Source: Thiosulfatimonas sediminis (lineage in GTDB: Bacteria; Pseudomonadota; Gammaproteobacteria; Thiomicrospirales; Thiomicrospiraceae). From it: DNA of 64,000 nt. Below the pieces are notes generated by a model. That model was not told the DNA's origin, searched no databases, and saw nothing but the letters and a program-made list of their open reading frames with translations. The stretch spans positions 1,240,001 to 1,304,000 of the forward strand of contig NZ_AP021889.1 of assembly GCF_011398355.1 (NCBI RefSeq). The letters are read 5' to 3'. Position 1 is the first letter of the stretch. Each line of letters opens with the position of its first letter. Both the position numbers and the translations under genes were made by a program. This document shows, in pieces, positions 25,437 to 34,200 of this stretch.

Positions 25437-28097
25437 ATGAGCGAACAGTTTATAGATCAAGATCCACAGGAAACTCAAGAGTGGATCGATGCGCTGGAAG
25501 CGGTTGTCGAATTTGAAGGCTCCGACAAAGCACAGCACATCATTGCATCTCTAATCGAAAAAGCACGCGTTCACGGTATCGATATTCCATACTCGGCGAA
25601 CACGCCTTATGTCAACACTATCTCCGTAGAAGAGCAAGAAAACTACCCCGGCGACCTGACTTTAGAACACAAAATGCGTGCTCTATTACGTTGGAACGCA
25701 ATGGCGATGGTTGCGCGTGCAAATAAAACGACAAGCGTAGGCGGCCACATTGCTTCTTACGCTTCAAGCTGTACGCTATACGAAGTGGGGATGAACCACT
25801 TTTTTAAAGGACCAAAACATGAACTTGGTGCGGACATGGTGTTCTTCCAAGGACACACGGCGCCAGGCATGTATTCACGTTCTTTTTTAGAAGGGCGTCT
25901 GGACGCTGAGCGTTTGAAAAACTTCCGTCAAGAAGTTGACCAAGAAGGTCTATCCTCTTATCCGCATCCTTGGTTGATGGATGATTATTGGCAGTTTCCG
26001 ACTGTTTCGATGGGGCTTGGGCCGCTGATGGCGATTTACCAAGCACGTTTTATGAAATATATGCAAGCGCGTGGTCTGGCACAGACTGATGGTCGTAAAG
26101 TTTGGGCGTTCTTAGGGGACGGCGAAATGGACGAGCCAGAATCACGTGGTGCGATCCAACTAGCGCGTCGCGAGAAGTTGGATAACCTCATTTTTGTTAT
26201 CAACTGTAACCTGCAGCGTCTTGATGGTCCGGTTCGTGGTAACGACAGCATCATCCAAGAATTGGAAGGGATGTTCCGCGGCGCGGGATGGAATGTCATC
26301 AAAGTTATCTGGGGGTCTGGATGGGATCGCCTATTGCAGAAAGACAAAACCGGTAAATTGGTTGAGCGCATGGGCGAAGTACCTGATGGAGAGTATCAAG
26401 CTTATAAAGCGAAAGACGGTGCTTTTGTACGTCAACACTTCTTCGGTAAATACCCAGAAACCGCAGCTTTGGTTGCGGACATGACTGATGACGAAATCTT
26501 TGGTTTAACTCGCGGTGGTCACTCACCACGTAAGATTTACAACGCCTACAAGCGTGCTTCTGAAACCGTTGGGCAGCCAAATGTTATTCTTGCCAAAACC
26601 GTTAAAGGTTACGGTATGGGCAAATTTGGCGAAGCGGCCAACACTGCGCACCAACAGAAGAAATTGGATAAAGAAGGCCTGAAATATTTCCGTGATCGTT
26701 TCTCTGTGCCGGTGTCTGACGAAGCGTTGGAAAACGATATTCCGTTCTACCGTCCGGATGAAGACAGCGACATCATGAAATACATGAAATCGCGCCGTGA
26801 GATTCTGGGTGGCGCTCTGCCTGAACGTTTTGACAACGCCGAGCCGCTTCCTGTTCCGCCATTAGAAACTTTTAAAATGCTGACAGAGGGAACCGGTGAT
26901 CGTGAAATGTCGACCACTATGGCGTTTGTGCGTTTAATCTCGATTCTATTGCGTGACAAAACTCTTGGGCCTCGTGTTGTGCCGATTATTCCTGACGAAG
27001 CGCGTACTTTCGGGATGGAAGGTCTGTTCCGTCAAGTCGGTATTTACGATCCAGCCGGTCAGCTTTATCAGCCGATGGATAGCGATCAGTTAATGTGGTA
27101 CAAAGAGTCTGCAAACGGTCAGGTTTTTGAAGAAGGTATCAACGAAGCCGGTTCAATGGCAAACTGGGTTGCTGCGGCGACTGCGTATGCTAACTATGGC
27201 GTAAGCATGATTCCTTTCTACATTTATTATTCTATGTTCGGTTTCCAGCGTATTGGCGATTTGGCATGGGCGGCAGGTGATTCGCGTGCGCGTGGTTTCT
27301 TGATTGGTGGTACTGCCGGTCGTACAACGCTAGAAGGTGAAGGTTTACAACACCAGGACGGTCATAACTTAATTCAGTTTGACCATGTGCCAAACTGTTT
27401 AACCTATGACCCGACATTTGCGTTTGAAATGGCGGTGATTATCCGTGACGGTATTCGTCGTATGTTCAACGAGAAAGAAGACGTTTACTATTACATCACT
27501 GCGATGAACGAAAACTACAGCCATCCTGCCATGCCGGAAGGGTCTGAAGAAGCGATTCTTAAAGGTTTGTACTCATTTAAGAAAACCACCGCAAAAGCGA
27601 AGCACAAAGTTCAGTTAATGGGCTCTGGTACTATCTTCCGTGAAGTCATTGCGGCGGCTGAAATGTTAGAAACAGAGTGGGATGTTGCCGCCGATATTTG
27701 GGGTGTTCCAAGTTTCAACTTGCTACGTCGTGACGGCATTGAAACCTCGCGTTGGAATATGTTGCATCCAGAAGCGCCGGCAAAAGCTCCTTTTGTTACT
27801 GAAATGTTGGCCGGTTCTGAAGGGCCGTTTATAGCGGCAACCGACTATATCCGTGATTATGCAGAGCGTATCCGTGATTATGTTCCAGGCAAATACTATG
27901 TATTGGGTACCGACGGTTTTGGTCGTTCGGACACTCGTGAACAACTACGTAAATTCTTTGAAGTTGACCGCTACTATGTGGTGATTCAAGCTCTGAAAGC
28001 ACTGGCGGATGCTGGTTCGATCAAAGCTTCTGTCGTGACCGAAGCGATGAACAAATACGGCATTAATGCTGAAAAAGTTTATCCGGTTTATGCGTAA
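25437..28097 (+). CDS. aceE: Pyruvate dehydrogenase E1 component (homodimeric)
   Basis: 886 residues, the size of the enterobacterial alpha2-type E1. The start ATG follows TTGAGGAAAAACACATT; an in-frame codon 69 bases upstream is not needed. Thiamine diphosphate motif GDGEMDEPESRGA continues to NLIFVINCNLQRLDGPVRGN; other regions are GHIASYAS near the N-terminus and IPFYIYYSMFGFQRIGD. It decarboxylates pyruvate and acetylates the lipoyl groups of AceF. It is the first gene of the PDH locus, but a terminator hairpin separates it from aceF. Confidence 0.97.
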   Translation: MSEQFIDQDPQETQEWIDALEAVVEFEGSDKAQHIIASLIEKARVHGIDIPYSANTPYVNTISVEEQENYPGDLTLEHKMRALLRWNAMAMVARANKTTSVGGHIASYASSCTLYEVGMNHFFKGPKHELGADMVFFQGHTAPGMYSRSFLEGRLDAERLKNFRQEVDQEGLSSYPHPWLMDDYWQFPTVSMGLGPLMAIYQARFMKYMQARGLAQTDGRKVWAFLGDGEMDEPESRGAIQLARREKLDNLIFVINCNLQRLDGPVRGNDSIIQELEGMFRGAGWNVIKVIWGSGWDRLLQKDKTGKLVERMGEVPDGEYQAYKAKDGAFVRQHFFGKYPETAALVADMTDDEIFGLTRGGHSPRKIYNAYKRASETVGQPNVILAKTVKGYGMGKFGEAANTAHQQKKLDKEGLKYFRDRFSVPVSDEALENDIPFYRPDEDSDIMKYMKSRREILGGALPERFDNAEPLPVPPLETFKMLTEGTGDREMSTTMAFVRLISILLRDKTLGPRVVPIIPDEARTFGMEGLFRQVGIYDPAGQLYQPMDSDQLMWYKESANGQVFEEGINEAGSMANWVAAATAYANYGVSMIPFYIYYSMFGFQRIGDLAWAAGDSRARGFLIGGTAGRTTLEGEGLQHQDGHNLIQFDHVPNCLTYDPTFAFEMAVIIRDGIRRMFNEKEDVYYYITAMNENYSHPAMPEGSEEAILKGLYSFKKTTAKAKHKVQLMGSGTIFREVIAAAEMLETEWDVAADIWGVPSFNLLRRDGIETSRWNMLHPEAPAKAPFVTEMLAGSEGPFIAATDYIRDYAERIRDYVPGKYYVLGTDGFGRSDTREQLRKFFEVDRYYVVIQALKALADAGSIKASVVTEAMNKYGINAEKVYPVYA

Positions 28098-28103
28098 TTA
28101 TTA

Positions 28104-28138
28104 AGCTGCTCCCGCTTTGTGCGGGAGTGGCTTTTTTT
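28104..28138 (+). terminator. Intrinsic terminator between aceE and aceF
   Basis: CTCCCGC and GCGGGAG form the stem, extended by GC pairs, followed by seven T. It lies 7 bases after aceE and about 100 before aceF, so it should reduce aceF-lpd expression relative to aceE unless aceF has its own promoter. Confidence 0.8.
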
Positions 28139-28239
28139 ACCTCAGAATTTCACGTATGACTCTCTCATACAGCGTATTTTTCAGCCGATTGCGCTCGTCA
28201 ATCTTTGCGCAGTAGGCTAGTTTAGCAAGGAAGATTCCC

Positions 28240-29550
28240 ATGGCTATTACACAAGTTAAAGTCCCTGATATTGGTGATTTCGATTCGGTTGAAATCATCG
28301 AAATTCTTGTTGCCGAAGGCGATGTTGTCGCCATTGACGACTCTCTCATTACCCTTGAATCCGATAAAGCAACCATGGAAATTCCATCGCCAGTGGCGGG
28401 GAAAATTACCAAACTGGTAGTTGCGGTTGGTGAGTCCGTTGCTGAAGGCGATTACATTTTAGACATTGAAGTCTCCGGTGAAGCCGTCGCGGAAGCAATT
28501 AAACCGCAAGCGCCGGTCGCACAAGCGGCTGCGCCAGTAACGGTTGCACCTGCACCTGTTGCCCCTGACGTGGTTAAGCAACCAGATCAGAAAGCACCAG
28601 TAGCGGCCAAACCGATTAATCCGCAAGCGATGAGCGCGGCTTTCCACGCGTCGCCTTCTGTGCGTGCTTTTGCGCGTAATTTAGGGGTTGATTTAACCCA
28701 CGTTGAAGGTTCTGGGCCAAAAGGGCGCATCAAACAAAGCGATGTTGAAGCTGCGATTAAGGCCGTGATGTCGGGTCAGAAACCGGCTCCTGGGCAAGCG
28801 GCGATGTCGGGTAGCGGTATCCCGCCGATTCCGGCAATTGATTTCTCGCAGTTTGGCGAAACCACCGCCGAAGAACTGGGGCGCATTAAGAAAATCTCCG
28901 GCAAGTTCCTGCACGCAAGCTGGTTGAATGTGCCGCATGTCACTCAATTTGACGAGTGTGACATTACTGAGATGGATCAGTTCCGCAAGGACCAAAAAGC
29001 GGCGGCTGAAAAAGTCGGGATTAAATTGACGCCATTGGTGTTTGTGATGAAAGCGGTGGTTAAAGCACTGCAAGATTTTCCAAGTTTCAACGCTTCTTTG
29101 TCAGCCGACGGTCAGTCGATTATCAAAAAACATTACTACAACATCGGTATCGCCGTGGATACGCCAAACGGTTTGGTGGTACCTGTAGTCAAAGATGTGG
29201 ATAAGAAAGGCATTTATGAGTTATCACGCGATTTGATGGAAATTTCCGCCAAGGCACGTGACGGTAAACTTGGGCCAAAAGAGATGTCTGGTGGTACTTT
29301 CACCATTTCTAGCCTAGGCGGTATCGGCGGTACTCAGTTCACGCCAATCGTCAATGCGCCGGAAGTGGCGATTATGGGCTTATCTAAAGCCAAGATTCAG
29401 CCGGTTTGGAATGGCAAGGAGTTCGCGCCGCGTTTGATGATGCCGTTTAGCGTTTCTTATGACCATCGCGCGGTTGACGGTGCTGAAGGCGTCCGTTTTA
29501 CGACCGCCGTCGGCAACTACCTGTCTGACCTTCGCCAGTTAATTTTATAA
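28240..29550 (+). CDS. aceF: Dihydrolipoyllysine acetyltransferase (PDH E2)
   Basis: 436 residues. One lipoyl domain (residues 1-77, lysine in LESDKATMEIP), an Ala/Pro-rich linker, the peripheral subunit-binding domain (SPSVRAFARNLGVDL, about 132-170) and the catalytic core with FTISSLGGIGGTQFTPIVN and DHRAVDGAEG. It transfers the acetyl group to CoA and forms the complex core. E. coli AceF has three lipoyl domains; here there is one, and another is on E3. AAGGAAG precedes the ATG; lpd begins 9 bases after. Confidence 0.96.
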   Translation: MAITQVKVPDIGDFDSVEIIEILVAEGDVVAIDDSLITLESDKATMEIPSPVAGKITKLVVAVGESVAEGDYILDIEVSGEAVAEAIKPQAPVAQAAAPVTVAPAPVAPDVVKQPDQKAPVAAKPINPQAMSAAFHASPSVRAFARNLGVDLTHVEGSGPKGRIKQSDVEAAIKAVMSGQKPAPGQAAMSGSGIPPIPAIDFSQFGETTAEELGRIKKISGKFLHASWLNVPHVTQFDECDITEMDQFRKDQKAAAEKVGIKLTPLVFVMKAVVKALQDFPSFNASLSADGQSIIKKHYYNIGIAVDTPNGLVVPVVKDVDKKGIYELSRDLMEISAKARDGKLGPKEMSGGTFTISSLGGIGGTQFTPIVNAPEVAIMGLSKAKIQPVWNGKEFAPRLMMPFSVSYDHRAVDGAEGVRFTTAVGNYLSDLRQLIL

Positions 29551-29559
29551 GGGTATTTC

Positions 29560-31320
29560 ATGAGTAAGATTGTTGATATTGTCATTCCGGATATCGGAGA
29601 TTTCGCTGCGGTTGAAATCATCGAAGTTTTAGTGAATGCCGGTGACGAAGTTGCCCAAGATGACTCTTTGATGACCTTAGAATCGGACAAAGCGACCATG
29701 GAAATCCCAGCGCCTTATGCCGGTAAAATTGTCAGCTTAAGTGCGGCGGTGGGCGATAAAGTCTCCGAAGGCTCGATTGTCGGCACCATGGAAATCGCCG
29801 ATACCGACACGGTGGCGGCCAATGTGGAAATTTCGGTCGCGGTGAGCGCGCCAACCGAAGCGGCACCTGCGCCTACCGCCGTTTCTGCTGCCGGCATCGC
29901 GGCCGATATGCAGTGCGAAGTGTTGGTATTGGGTTCCGGTCCCGGCGGTTATACCGCCGCTTTCCGCGCGGCGGACCTTGGCAAAAAAGTGGTGATGGTC
30001 GAGCGTTATGACAACATCGGTGGTGTCTGTTTGAACGTCGGTTGTATTCCGTCAAAAGCGTTGTTGCATATGTCTGTTGTCTTGAACGAAACGCGCGAAA
30101 TGGGCGCACACGGTATTACTTTTGCCGAGCCGCAAATCGACATCAATAAGATGCGCGATTACAAAGATTCGGTGATCGGTAAATTAACCGGCGGTCTTTC
30201 TGGGCTGGCGAAAGCGCGTAAAGTCGAAGTGGTTCACGGTTACGGTAAATTCACCTCATCGCACACGGTTGAAGTCGAAGCCGCCGATGGCTCTAAAAAG
30301 ACCATCGGTTTTGAAAAAGCGGTTATCGCTGCGGGGTCGCGCGTCATTAAACTGCCGTTTATCCCGCATGACGATCCTCGTGTGATGGATTCTACCGACG
30401 CGCTTGAATTGGAAGAAATTCCGAATCGTATGTTGGTGATCGGTGGAGGCATTATCGGTCTGGAAATGGCGCAGGTTTACGACTCATTGGGTGCCAAAAT
30501 CACTGTGGTCGAATTGGGCGACACCATTATTCCGGGGGCGGATAAAGACATCACCAAGCCGTTGCTGAAAAAGATTAAAGCGAAATATGAAAATGTTTAC
30601 CTAAAATCGAAAGTGACCAATGTTGAAGCCAAACCAGAAGGTTTAGTCGTGACGTTTGAAGGCAAAGATTGTCCGACAACCGATACGTTTGATCGTATTT
30701 TGGTGGCGGTCGGTCGTGCGCCGAACGGTAAATTGATTGATGCCGATAAAGCCGGTGTTGCGGTCAACGACTGGGGCTTTATTGACGTCAACGAACGCCA
30801 AAAAACCAATGTTGACCACATCTACGCGATCGGTGACATCGTTGGGCAACCAATGTTGGCGCACAAAGCGGTACACGAAGGGAAAGTCGCGGCAGAAGTG
30901 ATTTCTGGCATGAACTCCGCCTTTACCCCGATGGGCATTCCATCGGTGGCCTATACCGATCCCGAAGTGGCTTGGGCAGGTAAAACCGAAGACCAACTTA
31001 AAGCCGAAGGCATCGAATACGAAAAAGGCGCTTTCCCTTGGGCAGCTTCTGGCCGTAGCCTAAGTCTAGGTCGTGACGAAGGTCTAACCAAAGCCATGTT
31101 CTGCGCCAAAACGCACCGTCTACTCGGTTGTGGAATTGTCGGGCCAAACGCCGGTGAATTGATCGCCGAAGCGATGCTAGCGATTGAAATGGGCGCGGAT
31201 ATGCAAGACATCGGTCTGACGATTCACCCACACCCAACACTGTCAGAAACACTTTGCTTTGCAGCAGAAATGGCGGAAGGGACGATTACCGACCTGATGC
31301 CACCAAAAAAACGTAAATAG
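29560..31320 (+). CDS. lpd: Dihydrolipoyl dehydrogenase (PDH E3) with N-terminal lipoyl domain
   Basis: 586 residues, about 110 longer than plain E3. Residues 1-80 are a lipoyl domain (lysine in LESDKATMEIP, the same motif as in AceF), then an Ala/Pro linker. The flavoprotein follows: GSGPGGYTAAFRAADLG for FAD, the redox pair in CLNVGCIPSKALL, GGGIIGLEMAQVY for NAD, and the base histidine in LTIHPHPTLSET. It reoxidises dihydrolipoamide with NAD+. Such lipoyl-E3 fusions are known in Neisseria and relatives. The lipoyl domains of AceF and Lpd are very similar, which implies an intragenic copy event. Confidence 0.96.
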   Translation: MSKIVDIVIPDIGDFAAVEIIEVLVNAGDEVAQDDSLMTLESDKATMEIPAPYAGKIVSLSAAVGDKVSEGSIVGTMEIADTDTVAANVEISVAVSAPTEAAPAPTAVSAAGIAADMQCEVLVLGSGPGGYTAAFRAADLGKKVVMVERYDNIGGVCLNVGCIPSKALLHMSVVLNETREMGAHGITFAEPQIDINKMRDYKDSVIGKLTGGLSGLAKARKVEVVHGYGKFTSSHTVEVEAADGSKKTIGFEKAVIAAGSRVIKLPFIPHDDPRVMDSTDALELEEIPNRMLVIGGGIIGLEMAQVYDSLGAKITVVELGDTIIPGADKDITKPLLKKIKAKYENVYLKSKVTNVEAKPEGLVVTFEGKDCPTTDTFDRILVAVGRAPNGKLIDADKAGVAVNDWGFIDVNERQKTNVDHIYAIGDIVGQPMLAHKAVHEGKVAAEVISGMNSAFTPMGIPSVAYTDPEVAWAGKTEDQLKAEGIEYEKGAFPWAASGRSLSLGRDEGLTKAMFCAKTHRLLGCGIVGPNAGELIAEAMLAIEMGADMQDIGLTIHPHPTLSETLCFAAEMAEGTITDLMPPKKRK

Positions 31321-31356
31321 TTTGGGTTGCGTCTAAAACTCGCCATTTCTGCGTTA

Positions 31357-31396
31357 TGAAAATGATCACATAGTTTTACTATGCTCAACATTTTCA
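31357..31396. repeat. Inverted repeat downstream of lpd
   Basis: TGAAAATG/CATTTTCA with an inner CATAG/CTATG form a two-part hairpin. It lies between the lpd stop and its terminator. Confidence 0.5.
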
Positions 31397-31440
31397 AGCC
31401 TTGAACTGACAAGTTTTATTTCGCAACTTAGTGCTTTAAG

Positions 31441-31470
31441 AAACCAGCCTTAGTGCTGGTTTTTTTATGG
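31441..31470 (+). terminator. lpd terminator, copy A of a duplicated element
   Basis: AAACCAGCCTTAGTGCTGGT is followed by a T-run and ATGG. The same element occurs at 33681-33709, differing only by one T. Together they bracket the AIPR gene. Confidence 0.88.
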
Positions 31471-31597
31471 AAAAGTTTTCTTTAAATGAATAAAAAATAA
31501 GTAATTTTAAATACTTAACTATCCTATAGTTAATTGGTCTATAATGCCTACATCGTAAAAAAACGTGAATTTTTTATTAATTGAAATATGGAATTGA

Positions 31598-31623
31598 AAC
31601 AATGGAGTCTGCCCCTATTGCTT
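31598..31623. repeat. Palindromic repeat, copy 1 (inverted orientation)
   Basis: AACAATGGAGTCTGCCCC continues TATTGCTT. Its reverse complement matches the repeats at 33447 and 33616 (AGCAA, GGGG, CAGACTC, ATTG core). It lies 32 bases before the AIPR start codon. Confidence 0.65.
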
Positions 31624-31654
31624 CAATTCATTGTTGAATTAAAAGGTCTAGTTA

Positions 31655-33376
31655 GTGAGTAATAATAAGATTTTATTAGAGGGTTGTATCAAAAAATTTC
31701 AAGAAGTTAATGAGCTTGAATTAGAGGAGAGCGAGCTATTTGAACTGTTTTCACTTACTCAAATTCATAAAGATCAAAGTATTACATTTGAAAATATTGA
31801 AAACTCGATTGTAGATGGATCAAAAGATGGTGGTATTGATTCGATTATGATTTTTATTGATGATGAATTGGTTGAAAGTATTGATGATCTTGAAAGCTTC
31901 AATTTTTCTAATAGAACTAAGACGGTATTTATTATTTCTCAATGCAAAAAAGAAAAATCATTTAAAGAAACTGTAGTTGACAAATTAATCACATCCATCC
32001 CTGTTCTTCTTGATTTAGAACAAAACGAGTCAACTCTTTTAAAGCGTTTTAATCCCGATTTGGTGAGCCAAGCCTTGCTACTATTACAAGTATGGAAAGA
32101 TACCGCCATTGGTGGTGGAAATATTTCCCTTGACTACATGTATGTTACAAATGCTAATGAAGTTGAGGTGAATAATGTTTTCATTGAAAAAGTTTCCCAG
32201 CTAAAAGCTTTGACTATCAAATTACTTTCCACATCAGATGTAACTTTCGACAATTTCAGTAGCAAAGAATTGTTAGAGCTTTATCAAAAACAAAAATTAA
32301 ATCGTTTATCTTTAGAATTTAAAGATCGACCTTTAATGATTGATTATGGTAAGTCAGGCATAGGGTATATCGGTACCGTTACCCTAGCGAAATATAAAGA
32401 GTTTCTGACATCTGAAAATAACAATATAAGAGATGATTTGTTTGAAAGTAACATTAGACACTTTCAAGGGCTTGTTGATGTTAATAAAAATATTATGAGT
32501 ACAATTAACAATCCTTCTGATGAAGATTTTTGGTGGCTTAATAATGGAATTACGATAATTGCGGAAGAACCAAAAGAAGTTGGAAAAACACTTTCGATTG
32601 AAAATGTTCAAATAGTTAATGGCCTTCAAACTTCATATTCGATATACAACAATCATAGTAAAGATGAATCAGATAAAAGATCTGTGTTGGTAAAGGTTAT
32701 TATAAATAATGATAAAAATACTACAGATCACATCATCGCTTCAACAAACAGTCAAAACCCTGTATCACCAACCTTACTCAGAGCAACTGAAAAAATTCAA
32801 AGAGACCTTGAACTATATTTTCTTAACTCTGGATATTACTACGATAGAAGAAAAAATTATTATAAAAATTTAGGTAAGCCGTCAACTAAAACTTTCAGTA
32901 TTCAATATGTTGCACAATCAATTCAATCAATTATTAATGTTGAACCGCATTCAGCAAGAGCAACACCAACAACTTTATTAAAAAAAGATGCTTCATATAA
33001 ATCTATTTTCAATTCATCTAGGGATTTCAAAGCATATCTTAATTGTTGTCTCATAAATAGAAAAGTTAATGAGTTTTGGACGAAGTTTAAAGATGCTGGA
33101 ATTAAAGCTAAAACGTCAAATTTTAAATTTCATTTAAGTTTGTTGCTAACTGTAATAGTACTCGAGAGTAAAAATGTTAAATTTCAAGATATTGTTGATT
33201 TTGATTTTGAAAAGTTAAATCAGGCTGAGTTTGATGATGCTATTGATAGGCTTTCAAAATTAATTGAAGAATATTTAAATGATAATGAGAATACAAACCT
33301 TATAAATATTGCAAAATCAAAATCTTTCACCAATTTTTTATTAGATAACTTTAATGGAACTAATGGGATAGGATAA
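31655..33376 (+). CDS. AIPR-family abortive infection protein
   Basis: 573 residues, AT-rich (far below its neighbours), which suggests transfer. The central part carries the AIPR signature: FWWLNNGITIIAEE, VQIVNGLQTSYSI and ASTNSQNPVSPTLLRATE, and FLNSGYYYDRRKNYYKN. The N-terminus has DGSKDGGIDSIMIFI followed by FIISQCKKEK, resembling the D...QxK active-site core of Mrr-type nucleases; that is my inference. AIPR proteins are linked to phage defence by abortive infection. The start is GTG after AAAAGG (eight-base spacing). Flanked by palindromic repeats and a duplicated terminator. No partner modification gene is present. Confidence 0.85.
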   Translation: MSNNKILLEGCIKKFQEVNELELEESELFELFSLTQIHKDQSITFENIENSIVDGSKDGGIDSIMIFIDDELVESIDDLESFNFSNRTKTVFIISQCKKEKSFKETVVDKLITSIPVLLDLEQNESTLLKRFNPDLVSQALLLLQVWKDTAIGGGNISLDYMYVTNANEVEVNNVFIEKVSQLKALTIKLLSTSDVTFDNFSSKELLELYQKQKLNRLSLEFKDRPLMIDYGKSGIGYIGTVTLAKYKEFLTSENNNIRDDLFESNIRHFQGLVDVNKNIMSTINNPSDEDFWWLNNGITIIAEEPKEVGKTLSIENVQIVNGLQTSYSIYNNHSKDESDKRSVLVKVIINNDKNTTDHIIASTNSQNPVSPTLLRATEKIQRDLELYFLNSGYYYDRRKNYYKNLGKPSTKTFSIQYVAQSIQSIINVEPHSARATPTTLLKKDASYKSIFNSSRDFKAYLNCCLINRKVNEFWTKFKDAGIKAKTSNFKFHLSLLLTVIVLESKNVKFQDIVDFDFEKLNQAEFDDAIDRLSKLIEEYLNDNENTNLINIAKSKSFTNFLLDNFNGTNGIG

Positions 33377-33446
33377 TTAGGGCTAGAATAATTGTAATTA
33401 CTTTAGTTGGAGTAAAATTAAATTTTTAAATTGTCTATATTTGATA

Positions 33447-33477
33447 AAAAGCAACGGGGTCAGACTCCATTGCTTTT
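33447..33477. repeat. Palindromic repeat, copy 2
   Basis: AAAAGCAACGGGGTCAGACT is followed by CCATTGCTTTT. The arms AAAAGCAA and TTGCTTTT pair. It lies 70 bases after the AIPR stop. Confidence 0.75.
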
Positions 33478-33502
33478 ATGCCTTAATGTGGTTAGATACT
33501 TT

Positions 33503-33551
33503 AAACCCCGCTAATAGTAACCAAGTTTGGTTGTTTTTAGTGGGGTTTTTG
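33503..33551 (+). terminator. Terminator of the AIPR gene
   Basis: AAACCCC-CTAA pairs with TTAG-GGGGTTT around an inner AACCAA/TTGGTT hairpin, followed by T-run. Confidence 0.75.
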
Positions 33552-33615
33552 ATTGGTAGAATAGGTGTTTTCTTTTCTTGGTTGAAGTTCACCCTTTATT
33601 TTCGATGTTTTGTTT

Positions 33616-33646
33616 AAAAGCAACGGGGTCAGACTCGATTGCTTTT
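33616..33646. repeat. Palindromic repeat, copy 3
   Basis: Identical to copy 2 at 30 of 31 positions (CGATTGC instead of CCATTGC), in the same orientation, 169 bases downstream. Confidence 0.75.
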
Positions 33647-33680
33647 GTCTAGTTTCGTTGTAGGGATAAGAATCCAATAA

Positions 33681-33709
33681 AAACCAGCCTTAGTGCTGGT
33701 TTTTTATGG
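33681..33709 (+). terminator. Copy B of the duplicated lpd-type terminator
   Basis: Same 20-base hairpin core as 31441-31460, T-run one base shorter, then ATGG. No gene of its own precedes it. Confidence 0.85.
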
Positions 33710-33766
33710 CTCGTTCCCTCGTTCGACGTGAGAACGCATAACTAGGGAAAATGCAAGTAAGGATAT

Positions 33767-33794
33767 GCGTTCCAACGCAGGAGCGTTGGAACGC
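33767..33794. repeat. REP-type hairpin
   Basis: GCGTTCCAACGC and GCGTTGGAACGC form a perfect 12-bp stem with loop AGGA. A degenerate relative (GCTCGTTCCCTCGTTCGACG) begins at 33710. This resembles the CGTTCCCACGC-type REP sequences common in gammaproteobacteria. Confidence 0.75.
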
Positions 33795-33888
33795 GAGAAG
33801 GATGGCATTGCGTAGTAGGGCTTCTTCGCAAGTAAAGGTGTAAGAGTAAGATTAACTTTATCTTGAAGAGCTGCGTTAAAAACTAAAC

Positions 33889-33950
33889 CAAGTTTTCAAA
33901 ACTTGTTTATGTGGTTGGTTTTGTTTAGACTGGTATTACTTTGGTAATAC
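33889..33950. promoter_or_regulatory. Operator/promoter region of the toxin-antitoxin operon
   Basis: Two inverted repeats: CAAGTTTTCAAAACTTG (33889-33905, palindromic around its central C) and GTATTAC-TTTG-GTAATAC (33933-33950). The second ends 13 bases before the antitoxin ATG and is the likely site of autoregulation by the RHH antitoxin. TAATAC within it could be the -10 box. Confidence 0.55.
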
Positions 33951-33963
33951 TGTGAGTATTTTT

Positions 33964-34200
33964 ATGAAAACCATTACGATTAAGGCATCGGATGAATTTG
34001 CTCATAATTTAGTTGAGTTGGCGAATCAATTGCATTTGTCAAAAAGCGAATTGATTCGCCAAGCGGTGGAGCGTTTTCGACAACAGCAGGCGGAAGCTTT
34101 GCTTAAAGCAAAAATGCAGGCTGCTGCGCAAAAAGTTCGTGTGCATTCTGAAATAGAGGATTGGGACGATACGCTTAATGATGGATTGGAAGGTCTGTAA
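33964..34200 (+). CDS. Ribbon-helix-helix antitoxin
   Basis: 78 residues. The N-terminal MKTITIKASDEFAHNLVELA then KSELIRQAVERF form the beta-strand and two helices of an RHH (CopG/MetJ-like) DNA-binding domain. The C-terminal half (KVRVHSEIEDWDDTLNDG) is acidic and disordered, as expected for the toxin-binding tail. It probably neutralises the PemK/MazF-type toxin and represses the operon by binding the palindrome just upstream. Start ATG 33964; a GTG 12 bases upstream is also in frame. The stop is directly followed by the toxin ATG. Confidence 0.85.
   Translation: MKTITIKASDEFAHNLVELANQLHLSKSELIRQAVERFRQQQAEALLKAKMQAAAQKVRVHSEIEDWDDTLNDGLEGL

Noticed and set aside
33447-33646. CRISPR-like array (two near-identical 31-base repeats)
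   Set aside because: The spacing of 169 bases, only two copies and absence of cas genes do not fit; they belong to the palindromic repeat family.
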